From NCBI GenBank assembly GCA_903832775.1, contig CAILCX010000176.1, positions 1-64,000 on the forward strand: a stretch of 64,000 bases of DNA, in the 5' to 3' direction. This document shows positions 56,623 to 64,000 of this stretch, in pieces; position 1 is the first letter of the stretch, and every line of letters begins with the position of its first letter. The notes below the pieces were generated by a model, which worked only from the letters and a program-made list of their open reading frames with translations, ran no database searches and was not told the DNA's origin. Source of the stretch: an uncultured Methylobacter sp. Its GTDB lineage: Bacteria > Pseudomonadota > Gammaproteobacteria > Methylococcales > Methylomonadaceae. The position numbers were made by a program, and so were the translations under genes.

Positions 56623-59265
56623 TTATCTGGTTTTTAAAACCAATTTGCTCAGTGCCGGAAGAATAATGAAGGTACTGACCATAATCCAAAAGATGCCAAT
56701 TGTAATAATTAGTCCCATACTAGCTATGCCCTGATGCGGCGAAAAAGCGAGTCCGGCAAAACTGGATGCTGTGGTTAAAGCACCATAAAACATCGCTCTG
56801 GCAGTACTGGATTGATAGATGTTTTGCTCTTCTGAAAGTGAGTGATGCAGCTTTTCAACCATGTGGATGCCGTTATCAACACCCAGTCCCAGTAACAGTG
56901 GCAAAGCGATAATATTGGCAAAGTTTATCGGTGTGTTGGTGATGACTGCACTTGCCATGGTAAACAGACCTGCCAGGATCAATGGCGTCATAACCAGTGC
57001 GGTATCAACAATGTTGCGTCTGATAGCGAATAGTAGCAGTGCAATAATTATTAGTGCGATCAATATTGCTTGCTGAAAGGCATCAATGACTTCTTTCATG
57101 GATTCCCAATACATAATTGGCAAGTCTGTCGTTTCCGGTGCAAGTGTTTGTACTTCGGTGATGAATTCTTCCAGACTGGCTAAATCATTCAGGTCTTTTT
57201 TAGGAAAAATCTGGATGCGGTAAGAACCATCTTTACTTAGCCACTTGTCCTTAATGTCAGCAGGTAAATCCGCAAGTGTAATGTTTCTGGCATTAAAGCT
57301 GGTCGACAGATCATTCATGACATTGGGTAGCGTTCCAAGCAGGGCTGACTGAATTTTTTCAATAAACAAGCGTTGATTGGGTTGTTGGCGTGTCTCCAGT
57401 TCAATCAAAATATCCCGGAGTTCTTTTTTGAAATTGCTTAAAGCCAAGCGGTCATGTTCATTGGTCTTTTGCGGCAGCAGCGCTTCGATGGTTTTTATCA
57501 GTTGATTGATTGCGGGAGCCGGATCAGTATCTGTTTTTAATGCCGGAAAGCTTTGTGTTTGTTCGCCAAGCATCAGGCTCATGTCTTCGATCAATGCCAG
57601 TTTGTCGTCCTGGGTAGCGGGTATAAAATCGAAGAGACTGATGGTTTTATCAACTGTTTTTAGGGTTGATAACTTCTTTTCAAGTTCTTTGGCATTTTTT
57701 TCATCTTTGGCCAGAACTGTCAAGGTGAGTGGAGTAGTTTCTTTGTCTTTCATCAGGTTTTTAAACGCGATGACCGATTCGGTATTGGGGTCGCGCAGGT
57801 TAATGGGATTGAAGTCTGTTTTTATTTGGAACATTAGACCAATCGATATAACGGCAATAATAAATGTTGCGATTGCAACTGGCTTGGCGAAATGAAGTGG
57901 AAAGATAGACAGTTTTTCGGCCAGTTTAGCTAGGCTACCTTGCGTTTCTTCCTCTTCGGATTTTACCGGTGCCGGGAGTATTTTCAAGAGTGCCGGCAAG
58001 GCAATCAAGGTAATTAACAGGCAGATGAACAGGCTGGTGCCTGCCAATAGTCCCAGTTCGGACACGCCTTTGTAATCGGTTGGTATAAACGCGTACAGAC
58101 CGATAGAGGTAGTGCCTGCACACAATAATAGCGAGGGTGCAGTGCTGGTTAAAGTGCTGCGTAACGCCAGATCTTTATGAATATGATGAGTCAGATTATC
58201 CCGATAGCGCAAACAAAAATGGATGGCATATTCTACGCCCAAACCGATATTGGATACCGCAAAAGCCACGGAAATAAGGTTCAGTTCCATGACTGAAAAG
58301 GCTGCGAAGGCTCCACAAAACAACATCCCCAAAGCCAGGGTAATTAAGGTGGCAACTGTTAGTAAAATAGATCGATAGGCCATTAAGAGAATAAATAAGA
58401 CCAGTACAAGAGAAAAGATGCTGGCGGTAAAAGTACCGGCACTCATGCCTGATAATTCGTCATCTTCAAGTCCTGCTTCACCGGTAATTGAAACTTTAAC
58501 GACTGGCAGATTGGGATCCTGAATTTGTATAACGGCTTTGCGGATAGCGTCAATCGCAGTTTCGGCAGGTCGAATTTGCGAGAAATCAAACTTGGGCGAG
58601 ACGATAATAAAGCCGTTACCAGAATGTGTTTTCTTTTCACTAATCAAGGATTCCCAGGACAATAGCGCATTCTCGCCATTAAGGGTTTTATGCAGGTTAA
58701 GCGAGACCTTGTCTATCAGTGAAGTCACGTCAATAGGAACAACCTGGGTTTTATCCTTGGATGATAGGGCGTCATCAAATATTGCAAGAAAGCCGGTCAA
58801 GTTGGGTTCTTGGGAAATTCTGCCTATAAATGGCTGGGCGAGCGTCAAATTGGTGGATAGGGTCTTTAGTTCTTCGGTTTCCAGATATAGCAGTCCGTTA
58901 TGACGAAAAAAATCGTTATCGTTGGGTATATAAGCTGAAATGATTTGGTCTTTGTTGGCGCTAAGTAGGCGTAGCAATCGCTTGCTGGCAGATTTGGTCA
59001 GCTCAGGTGTTTCTGATTCAACCACCAATAACAAGGTATGCATGTCCTGCGAAAACGCTTTTTCATAATTTCGTCGATTTATTTGAAAGGGGGCGTCCGG
59101 TGCAATCAGTTCAGCTGTATCGGTATTAATGCTTAAATGACTGGAGGTATATTGCAGTGCCAAAATACTGAGCAGAATTGTGAGTGACAATACGGCAATA
59201 GGGTGACCCAATGTATAGTCTCCCCATCGGGAAAAAAAAGAATTATTGCGATTTTTAAGTGACAT
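56623..59265 (-). CDS. RND/MMPL family exporter, HpnN-like
   Basis: The 880-residue inner-membrane protein has two repeats of one helix, a large periplasmic loop and five further helices (about 12 helices). This is the MMPL-type RND architecture. It resembles HpnN, which moves hopanoids to the outer membrane, in length and in segments such as NIGLGVEYAIHFCLRYRD and LLGLGVDNGIHMVEK; the second copy carries the transmembrane aspartate region. Hopanoid transport is plausible for a methanotroph but not proven, and no hpn gene is adjacent. The upstream apbE gene ends 17 bp before its start on the same strand. Confidence 0.82.
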   Translation of the reverse strand: MSLKNRNNSFFSRWGDYTLGHPIAVLSLTILLSILALQYTSSHLSINTDTAELIAPDAPFQINRRNYEKAFSQDMHTLLLVVESETPELTKSASKRLLRLLSANKDQIISAYIPNDNDFFRHNGLLYLETEELKTLSTNLTLAQPFIGRISQEPNLTGFLAIFDDALSSKDKTQVVPIDVTSLIDKVSLNLHKTLNGENALLSWESLISEKKTHSGNGFIIVSPKFDFSQIRPAETAIDAIRKAVIQIQDPNLPVVKVSITGEAGLEDDELSGMSAGTFTASIFSLVLVLFILLMAYRSILLTVATLITLALGMLFCGAFAAFSVMELNLISVAFAVSNIGLGVEYAIHFCLRYRDNLTHHIHKDLALRSTLTSTAPSLLLCAGTTSIGLYAFIPTDYKGVSELGLLAGTSLFICLLITLIALPALLKILPAPVKSEEEETQGSLAKLAEKLSIFPLHFAKPVAIATFIIAVISIGLMFQIKTDFNPINLRDPNTESVIAFKNLMKDKETTPLTLTVLAKDEKNAKELEKKLSTLKTVDKTISLFDFIPATQDDKLALIEDMSLMLGEQTQSFPALKTDTDPAPAINQLIKTIEALLPQKTNEHDRLALSNFKKELRDILIELETRQQPNQRLFIEKIQSALLGTLPNVMNDLSTSFNARNITLADLPADIKDKWLSKDGSYRIQIFPKKDLNDLASLEEFITEVQTLAPETTDLPIMYWESMKEVIDAFQQAILIALIIIALLLFAIRRNIVDTALVMTPLILAGLFTMASAVITNTPINFANIIALPLLLGLGVDNGIHMVEKLHHSLSEEQNIYQSSTARAMFYGALTTASSFAGLAFSPHQGIASMGLIITIGIFWIMVSTFIILPALSKLVLKTR

Positions 59266-59282
59266 GGCTTGTTTATGAGGTG

Positions 59283-60380
59283 TTATTTGATTGTCAGGGT
59301 ATTTAAATTATTCAGGGCATCACTGCGCGATTCAATGAGTTCGTTGCCTTGCATTTCGATGAACAGCGTGGGGATTTTTGCGGCGTTTGCGGCTTGCATG
59401 CCGTCTTTTTGCCCCAGACAGAGCAGGGCAGTATCCCAGGCGTCGGCAATTGTCGGATCGCTGATTAAAACGGTTACGGAGACAAGGTTGTGGGTAACCG
59501 GTTTTCCATTTCGAGCATCGAGAATGTGGCTATAACGCTGGCCATGATCATCAAAATAATGACGGTAAGTGCCTGCAGTCATGACCGCCATCGGCGAATC
59601 TTTAGGCATGGTAATGACTTTTTGCATGGAACGTTCTTCTGGTAAGGGTCTTTCCAGAGCGATACGCCAGGGTTGCCGTCCAGGTTTTGTACCGTTTATT
59701 TTTAATTCGCCGCCTATCTCAACCAGATATTGAGTAATATTCTGCTGCTCCAGAACCTTACTGATACGTTCGACACTATAGCCCTGGGCAATGGAAGACA
59801 GGTCTATTTTAAGGTCAACTTGTTGCTTGCGAAGATGAGTATCGTCAACAACTACAAGCTTTTCCATGCCGATTTGTTTTAGTGTGGTGAGAAGTTTGGC
59901 CTCATCTGGAATAGTGAGTGTGTCTCCTTTAAATCCCCATAGGTCAAACAAGGGCTTGATTGATAAATCATAACAACCATGACTGGCTTCATTTACAACT
60001 TGAGCAATTTTGACCAGTGACACAATTTCGCTACCGACTTCCTGGCTGTCAGTGTTCTCAATTTTATTAAAGATTTCAATTGTAGAATCTGGGCGGTAAT
60101 TGGATAACAGTTTATCGATAATAGTGAGTTCGTTTTCGATACTGGTTTTAATTGCTATGGTGTCAGCAGGGAGTTCGGACCAGTAACTGATATGGTAAGT
60201 CGTGCCTTGGGCGGGGCCTTCAAGTTTTTGTATAGCGGGTTCTGAGCAAGCTGTCAGAAGAGCAAACAATAGAGAGTTTAGAGGAAGGATTAAGTTTCGT
60301 AACGAGAATTTGCTATGATTAAGTATAGAGGTAGTTGTTATTGTTTTTTTAGTCATCCATTGCTGCCTTTGCTTTCTCAT
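59283..60380 (-). CDS. apbE: ApbE family FAD:protein FMN transferase
   Basis: ApbE transfers FMN from FAD to threonine side chains of target proteins in the periplasm. The protein has a lipoprotein signal (lipobox LTAC), the substrate domain GPAQGTTYHISYW, the helical FDLWGFKG and DLSSIAQGYSVERIS segments, EIGGELKINGTKPGRQPW, and SHILDARNGKPV with the metal-binding region. Start ATG at 60380. The 17-bp spacing to the RND exporter gene suggests an operon. Its target proteins are not visible. Confidence 0.94.
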   Translation of the reverse strand: MRKQRQQWMTKKTITTTSILNHSKFSLRNLILPLNSLLFALLTACSEPAIQKLEGPAQGTTYHISYWSELPADTIAIKTSIENELTIIDKLLSNYRPDSTIEIFNKIENTDSQEVGSEIVSLVKIAQVVNEASHGCYDLSIKPLFDLWGFKGDTLTIPDEAKLLTTLKQIGMEKLVVVDDTHLRKQQVDLKIDLSSIAQGYSVERISKVLEQQNITQYLVEIGGELKINGTKPGRQPWRIALERPLPEERSMQKVITMPKDSPMAVMTAGTYRHYFDDHGQRYSHILDARNGKPVTHNLVSVTVLISDPTIADAWDTALLCLGQKDGMQAANAAKIPTLFIEMQGNELIESRSDALNNLNTLTIK

Positions 60381-60807
60381 CTCTGTTTGTTAAATATTAA
60401 ATAGAATATGCTGCGCTTCTTCATCAACTTTAATATTGATAAAATGCCATACCAAAATCTCGCAATAATGCGGACAAAATTTAGCTATTGTGCTTATTAT
60501 AATCTGAAAGAAGCTAAATCCTTTTAAAAATTGGGCGATACTTGCATGCGAGTGATTTTCTATAGTACTGGGAGCACTGAGTAAGGTCGTATCTGCGGTT
60601 GAATAGAGTAGTTTGAGTGTCTGTAGAATGAAATTTGCTGACTAAGTATGGGCGAATCTCTTAAACACTTTATTAAAAAGATTGCAAAATTGTGTAAATC
60701 TGAAAAATTCCATTAAAATCGTAGTTGGTAAAAGACTGGGCACAATATAACAATAAAAACCCCTGTCTTAAGATGTTATTTATTTCACTATATCTTTGGA
60801 GTTTGAT
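60381..60807. other. 427-bp divergent intergenic region
   Basis: Separates apbE (minus) from the ABC-type gene (plus). It is AT-rich throughout, with presumed promoters. No ORF or strong inverted repeat is seen. Confidence 0.4.
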
Positions 60808-62499
60808 GTGGAATTTTCAAACGGATTTTTTATTAAATTTATTCGGTTAGCCGGTCCATTTTGGCATTCAGAAAACAAATCTACAATTCGCAGTCTGGCT
60901 TTGGCTTTATTCATGCTGACTGTGATGCAGATTGGAATAGCAGTTATTATTACGGAATGGAGTGCAGATCTTTTTAATGCGCTTGAGCAGCGTTCAATGG
61001 GCGGCCTGTTTATGCAGATTGGCGCAATAGTACTGATTTTCATATCAAATATAGCGGTTACCACCGCGCATTTTAAGGTAAAGCGGCGATTGCAACTTGA
61101 TTGGCGTAGTTGGTTCACTCAGCATCTGATTGGCCTGTGGATGAAAGATGGCCGGCATTATTTGGTAACGCATATTCAGGGAACCCATGATAATCCTGAC
61201 GGGAGAATCGCTGAGGATGTTCGTATTGCAACCGAATCGGCCATCGAACTTTGCCACTCCTTGATTTACAGTTTATTGGTGATTATCAGTTTTTCAAAAA
61301 TTCTTTGGGGTCTATCCGGAACTGTTGTTTTAGATCTGTTTTTCATCGAGATTCCGATTCATGGGCATTTGGTCTGGTTGGCTATTATTTATGCTGCCTG
61401 TGCTTCCTCGTTGGGTTGGTGGTTAGGTCGACCCTATACTTTGGCAACTGATGCCAGGCAAACTGTGGAGGCTAACTTTAGATTCGGTTTAGTAACGGCA
61501 AGGGAAAATTCTTTAGCGATTGCGCTAGTTCATGGGGAGGCCAATGAACAGGTTCGTTTCATCGGGCTTTTTAAGGATATTGTCCATGCTTGGCAGCTCC
61601 AGACACACACCTGGTCACATTTATTCATGCTTACTTCCGGTTACTCGGTGTTGTCGATGGCGTTTCCAATTCTGGTGTCTGCGCCCCGCTATATTTTGGG
61701 AAACATCACGCTTGGTGCCTTGATGCAATCAGCACAGGCATTCCAGCAAACGGCTGGAGCTTTGTCCTGGCCGGTAGATAATATGGCCAGAGTGGCAGAA
61801 TGGCGAGCTTCTGTTGAACGTGTTTTGGGATTGGCTAACGGTTTGGACCTATTGGAGCGTGAAATTATTCGTCATGACCCGCATCGTATTCAATTGAAAA
61901 AAACAGAACAGAATGTTTTACGTTTTTGTGATTTATGTATTATCAGACTTGACGGCATGGTGTGTGTGCAAAGTATTAATGTTGAGATTATGCCGGGTGA
62001 GCGGGTTTTGATTTCAGGGAATGCTTTTACTGGCTCCAAATTGTTTAAATCAGTAGTTGGTCTTTGGCCTTGGGGAGAGGGATCTATAGAGTTGCCTGTA
62101 GACCCGGTATTTTTTATGCCCCCCAGGCCGTATCTGCCAACTGGAACTTTGCGGTCGGCGATTTGTTATCCGTCAACGCAGATAGCTTATAGCGAAGCTG
62201 AGCTGGTTGAAGCACTTGAGCTGGTAGGTCTGGAGCAATTGCAAGAGGAACTGGACCGTGAAGACAATTGGGCTAGTGCTCTTTCACGCGAACAACAACA
62301 GCGTTTAGGTGTGGTTCGCTTATTGTTGCAGCAACCCAAGTGGATACTGTTGCAAGAGGCCATGGATTCGCTAGATTCTTCATGTGAATTAAAAATGCTG
62401 CGGTTAATAACACAAAAGTTGCCTGATGCTGCGATTATGACAATTACCAATGAACCTCTGGCAGAAGCCTTTCATCAGCGACGGATTGTTTTGCTATAA
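60808..62499 (+). CDS. SbmA/YddA-like ABC protein with eroded ATPase motifs
   Basis: The 563-residue protein joins an SbmA/BacA-type membrane domain (first about 330 residues, helices plus DWRSWFTQHLIGLWM and NPDGRIAEDVR) to a C-terminal nucleotide-binding domain (about 375-560). The NBD keeps its overall layout, with GLWPWGEGSIEL, YLPTGTLRSAI and a final LL. Its Walker A is GNAFTGSKL, with the lysine shifted. The signature is LSREQQQRL, lacking the glycine, and Walker B is ILLQEAMDS with aspartate replaced by glutamine. The H-loop region TITNEP lacks histidine. ATPase activity is therefore doubtful. I moved the start from TTG (60796) to GTG at 60808, 6 bases after GGAG. Confidence 0.83.
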   Translation: MEFSNGFFIKFIRLAGPFWHSENKSTIRSLALALFMLTVMQIGIAVIITEWSADLFNALEQRSMGGLFMQIGAIVLIFISNIAVTTAHFKVKRRLQLDWRSWFTQHLIGLWMKDGRHYLVTHIQGTHDNPDGRIAEDVRIATESAIELCHSLIYSLLVIISFSKILWGLSGTVVLDLFFIEIPIHGHLVWLAIIYAACASSLGWWLGRPYTLATDARQTVEANFRFGLVTARENSLAIALVHGEANEQVRFIGLFKDIVHAWQLQTHTWSHLFMLTSGYSVLSMAFPILVSAPRYILGNITLGALMQSAQAFQQTAGALSWPVDNMARVAEWRASVERVLGLANGLDLLEREIIRHDPHRIQLKKTEQNVLRFCDLCIIRLDGMVCVQSINVEIMPGERVLISGNAFTGSKLFKSVVGLWPWGEGSIELPVDPVFFMPPRPYLPTGTLRSAICYPSTQIAYSEAELVEALELVGLEQLQEELDREDNWASALSREQQQRLGVVRLLLQQPKWILLQEAMDSLDSSCELKMLRLITQKLPDAAIMTITNEPLAEAFHQRRIVLL

Positions 62500-62519
62500 A
62501 TTTTCAGAGGGTTTAACTT

Positions 62520-62539
62520 GGAGCAGATTTATCTGCTCC
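62520..62539 (+). terminator. hairpin after ABC gene
   Basis: GGAGCAGA (62520-62527) and TCTGCTCC (62532-62539) with a TTTA loop form a perfect 8-bp stem, 20 bp after the stop. Only a weak T-rich stretch follows. Confidence 0.55.
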
Positions 62540-62708
62540 TGTTCGTCAGAAGCCGATTTTCAAGAATGCCGATAATAAGCTAAATTCAAAATAATACTGG
62601 GTTATTTGATAATTCAGGGATTATTTGTCTAAGTTGTTTCACGTGCATTCCAATTTATCCAACTGTCGAGTAGTTTTTAATAATGTTTACTGACAAGGAC
62701 TAATAATA

Positions 62709-63827
62709 ATGAAACATGATTATGATAATAAATTTGGCAAAAAAATTCGTGGCGTAAATTTGGGTGGCTGGCTGGTTCTTGAAAAATGGATGACCCCCAG
62801 TGTCTTTGAAGGTCTGCAAGCTGTTGACGAAACCACTTATTGTGTTGAACTGGGAGCTAATGCTGAAGAAGCACTTAAACGGCATTGGGATACTTTCATA
62901 ACGCGTGAAGATTTTGTTTGGCTCGCAAATATCGGTATAAACGGGGTTAGGATACCGGTAGGTCATTGGATATTTGGGCCTGATTACCCATATCATGCCA
63001 GTTATGGTGAATATAAACACCCTTACGTACAGGGTGGCATAGCTATTCTTGATCAGGCATTTGACTGGGCTGAAGAACTTGGTTTGCATGTGGTGCTGGA
63101 TTTACACGCAGCTCCTGGGTGTCAAAATGGCTTTGATAATGGTGGTATTAAGGATGTTTGTGAGTGGCACACAAAACCGGAATATTTTGAACATTCTTTA
63201 AATATTTTGGAGCGACTGGCAGAGCGCTATCAAACTCGCCCGGCTTTACATGCTATTGAGGTTGTGAATGAGCCGCGTTGGGATATAGCCACGGATTATT
63301 TGAAGAAATATAACACTGAAGCTTATCATCGCATTCGTAAATATTGTCACGTAAATGATGTTGCTGTGGTTTATCACGATGGTTTTCGTTCATTCACCGA
63401 GTATGCTGGTTTTTTAACGGGGCCTGAGTTCAGTAATGTGGTACTTGATATTCACCGCTATCAGTGTTTTGTAAGGGATGACATAGATACTGACATATAT
63501 GGACATATAAATAAAGCAGTTATAGAGTGGAAAAATGAAGCTGATAGTATTGTCAATGAACTAAGTTGGACCTATGTTGGCGAATGGAGTTTGGGGTTAG
63601 ATTTAAGGGTTGTGTCCTTGTGGGCAGAAGGGCCTTTTAATCATGCCTTGCAAGAGATGGATGCGGTTCAGATGGATCTTGCTTATCGCGGCTACGCATC
63701 TGCTCAACTGCTTACATTTGAAAAGTATTTGGGCTGGTTTTTTTGGAGCTACAAGACCGAAACAACTCCAGCGTGGAGTTTTCGGGATTGTGTCGAAAAC
63801 GGATGGTTTCCCGATAAGTTTGTTTGA
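62709..63827 (+). CDS. glycoside hydrolase family 5 protein, exo-beta-1,3-glucanase-like
   Basis: 372 residues of a (beta/alpha)8 hydrolase of the GH5 subfamily that includes yeast exo-1,3-beta-glucanases. The family opening is RGVNLGGWLVLEKWMTP, the catalytic acid is Glu188 in EVVNEPRW, and the nucleophile is Glu292 in YVGEWS. The aromatic loop WFFWSYKTET is at the C-terminal end. No signal peptide is visible, so it seems cytoplasmic, which is unusual for a glucan-degrading enzyme. ATG with AAGGAC upstream. It ends 3 bp from the convergent next gene. Confidence 0.87.
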   Translation: MKHDYDNKFGKKIRGVNLGGWLVLEKWMTPSVFEGLQAVDETTYCVELGANAEEALKRHWDTFITREDFVWLANIGINGVRIPVGHWIFGPDYPYHASYGEYKHPYVQGGIAILDQAFDWAEELGLHVVLDLHAAPGCQNGFDNGGIKDVCEWHTKPEYFEHSLNILERLAERYQTRPALHAIEVVNEPRWDIATDYLKKYNTEAYHRIRKYCHVNDVAVVYHDGFRSFTEYAGFLTGPEFSNVVLDIHRYQCFVRDDIDTDIYGHINKAVIEWKNEADSIVNELSWTYVGEWSLGLDLRVVSLWAEGPFNHALQEMDAVQMDLAYRGYASAQLLTFEKYLGWFFWSYKTETTPAWSFRDCVENGWFPDKFV

Positions 63828-63830
63828 GAT

Positions 63831-64000
63831 TTAAAATATTTGAATTAGTCCAAATAGGGCAATCAACGCCCAAACAAAATTAAGCCAGAATAAAGGTCTT
63901 GATTTTTTTTGCCTGGCGTTGACTGCCATGAATGTGGCTCCTGCCATATTCATCCCATGGTAAATATTAGAGTCGATATCCAGGGTTTTGAGTGTCAAAA
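63831..64000 (-). CDS. C-terminal part of small CBU_0592-like membrane protein, 5' end outside window
   Basis: On the minus strand a reading frame runs from the right edge of the window to TAA at 63831-63833, about 56 residues visible. It reads GMNMAGATFMAVNARQKK, then RPLFWLNFVWALIALFGLIQIF. The pattern of two short hydrophobic helices with NA and LN-FVWA motifs resembles the CBU_0592-type small membrane proteins. The start is outside the window. Too short for the ORF track. Confidence 0.65.
   Translation of the reverse strand, partial: LTLKTLDIDSNIYHGMNMAGATFMAVNARQKKSRPLFWLNFVWALIALFGLIQIF

Overview
The window reads as a chromosomal segment of a gammaproteobacterium. Several neighbourhoods follow the gammaproteobacterial core layout: dapA-bamC, FmdB-aspS, infA/clpA/clpS, and nudJ-mnmA-purB. 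Moderate-to-low GC, two SmbP-like histidine-rich periplasmic proteins, an HpnN-like RND exporter, carboxynorspermidine decarboxylase and an MtrA/MtrB (PioA/PioB) electron conduit together suggest a Methylococcales-type methanotroph (Methylobacter-like). That assignment is inference, because no methane-oxidation gene lies in the window. I saw no rRNA, tRNA, CRISPR array, complete insertion sequence or prophage.

Layout. 1-680: a left-truncated membrane-anchored monoheme cytochrome. 1.3-7 kb: dapA-bamC and purL. 7.2-9.9 kb: a membrane PilZ protein, two tandem glycine-zipper proteins and a secreted cysteine-rich protein, with long AT-rich spacers. 10.3-13.4 kb: a periplasmic flavin oxidase, rnt and mlaA. 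13.4-18.3 kb: pyrC, an FmdB-type protein, aspS, nadA and a small acidic ORF. 18.5-21.4 kb: a DedA protein, a small membrane protein, a methyltransferase-like protein and a fatty acid hydroxylase/sterol desaturase. 21.8-26.3 kb: a very large PAS-GGDEF-EAL protein whose C-terminal domain is displaced into another frame. 26.6-30.6 kb: a PLP deaminase-like enzyme, ppk1-def and infA. 30.6-36.4 kb: clpA/clpS, nudJ-mnmA and purB. 36.7-40.1 kb: two SmbP-like proteins flanking an APH-kinase fusion and rlmA. 40.5-42.2 kb: a DUF1348 protein and nspC.

42.4-47.1 kb is the most distinctive block. It encodes a small cytochrome c, a decaheme MtrA/DmsE-type cytochrome, an MtrB/PioB outer-membrane barrel and a four-helix monoheme membrane cytochrome. 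The last is a clear paralogue of the gene at the left edge. Together these could carry electrons between the inner membrane, periplasm and cell surface, with the membrane cytochrome as a possible non-CymA inner-membrane partner. A RelE/ParE-type toxin-antitoxin pair follows.

47.8-64 kb: a UbiE-like methyltransferase, ispG, a metallophosphoesterase, a NUDIX enzyme with a sorbosone-dehydrogenase-like protein, htpX, DUF2835-DUF445-hydrolase, galU, apbE with an HpnN-like RND exporter, an SbmA/YddA-like ABC protein whose ATPase motifs are all eroded, a GH5 glucanase-like enzyme and the 3' end of a small membrane protein gene.

Non-coding structure includes three intergenic hairpins built from degenerate 7-bp tandem units, a 52-bp REP-like palindrome after the MtrB gene, a 14-bp-arm inverted repeat at 9988-10024, and hairpins or terminators at many gene ends. 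Several ORF-track starts were moved to better-supported internal starts, as stated in the entries.
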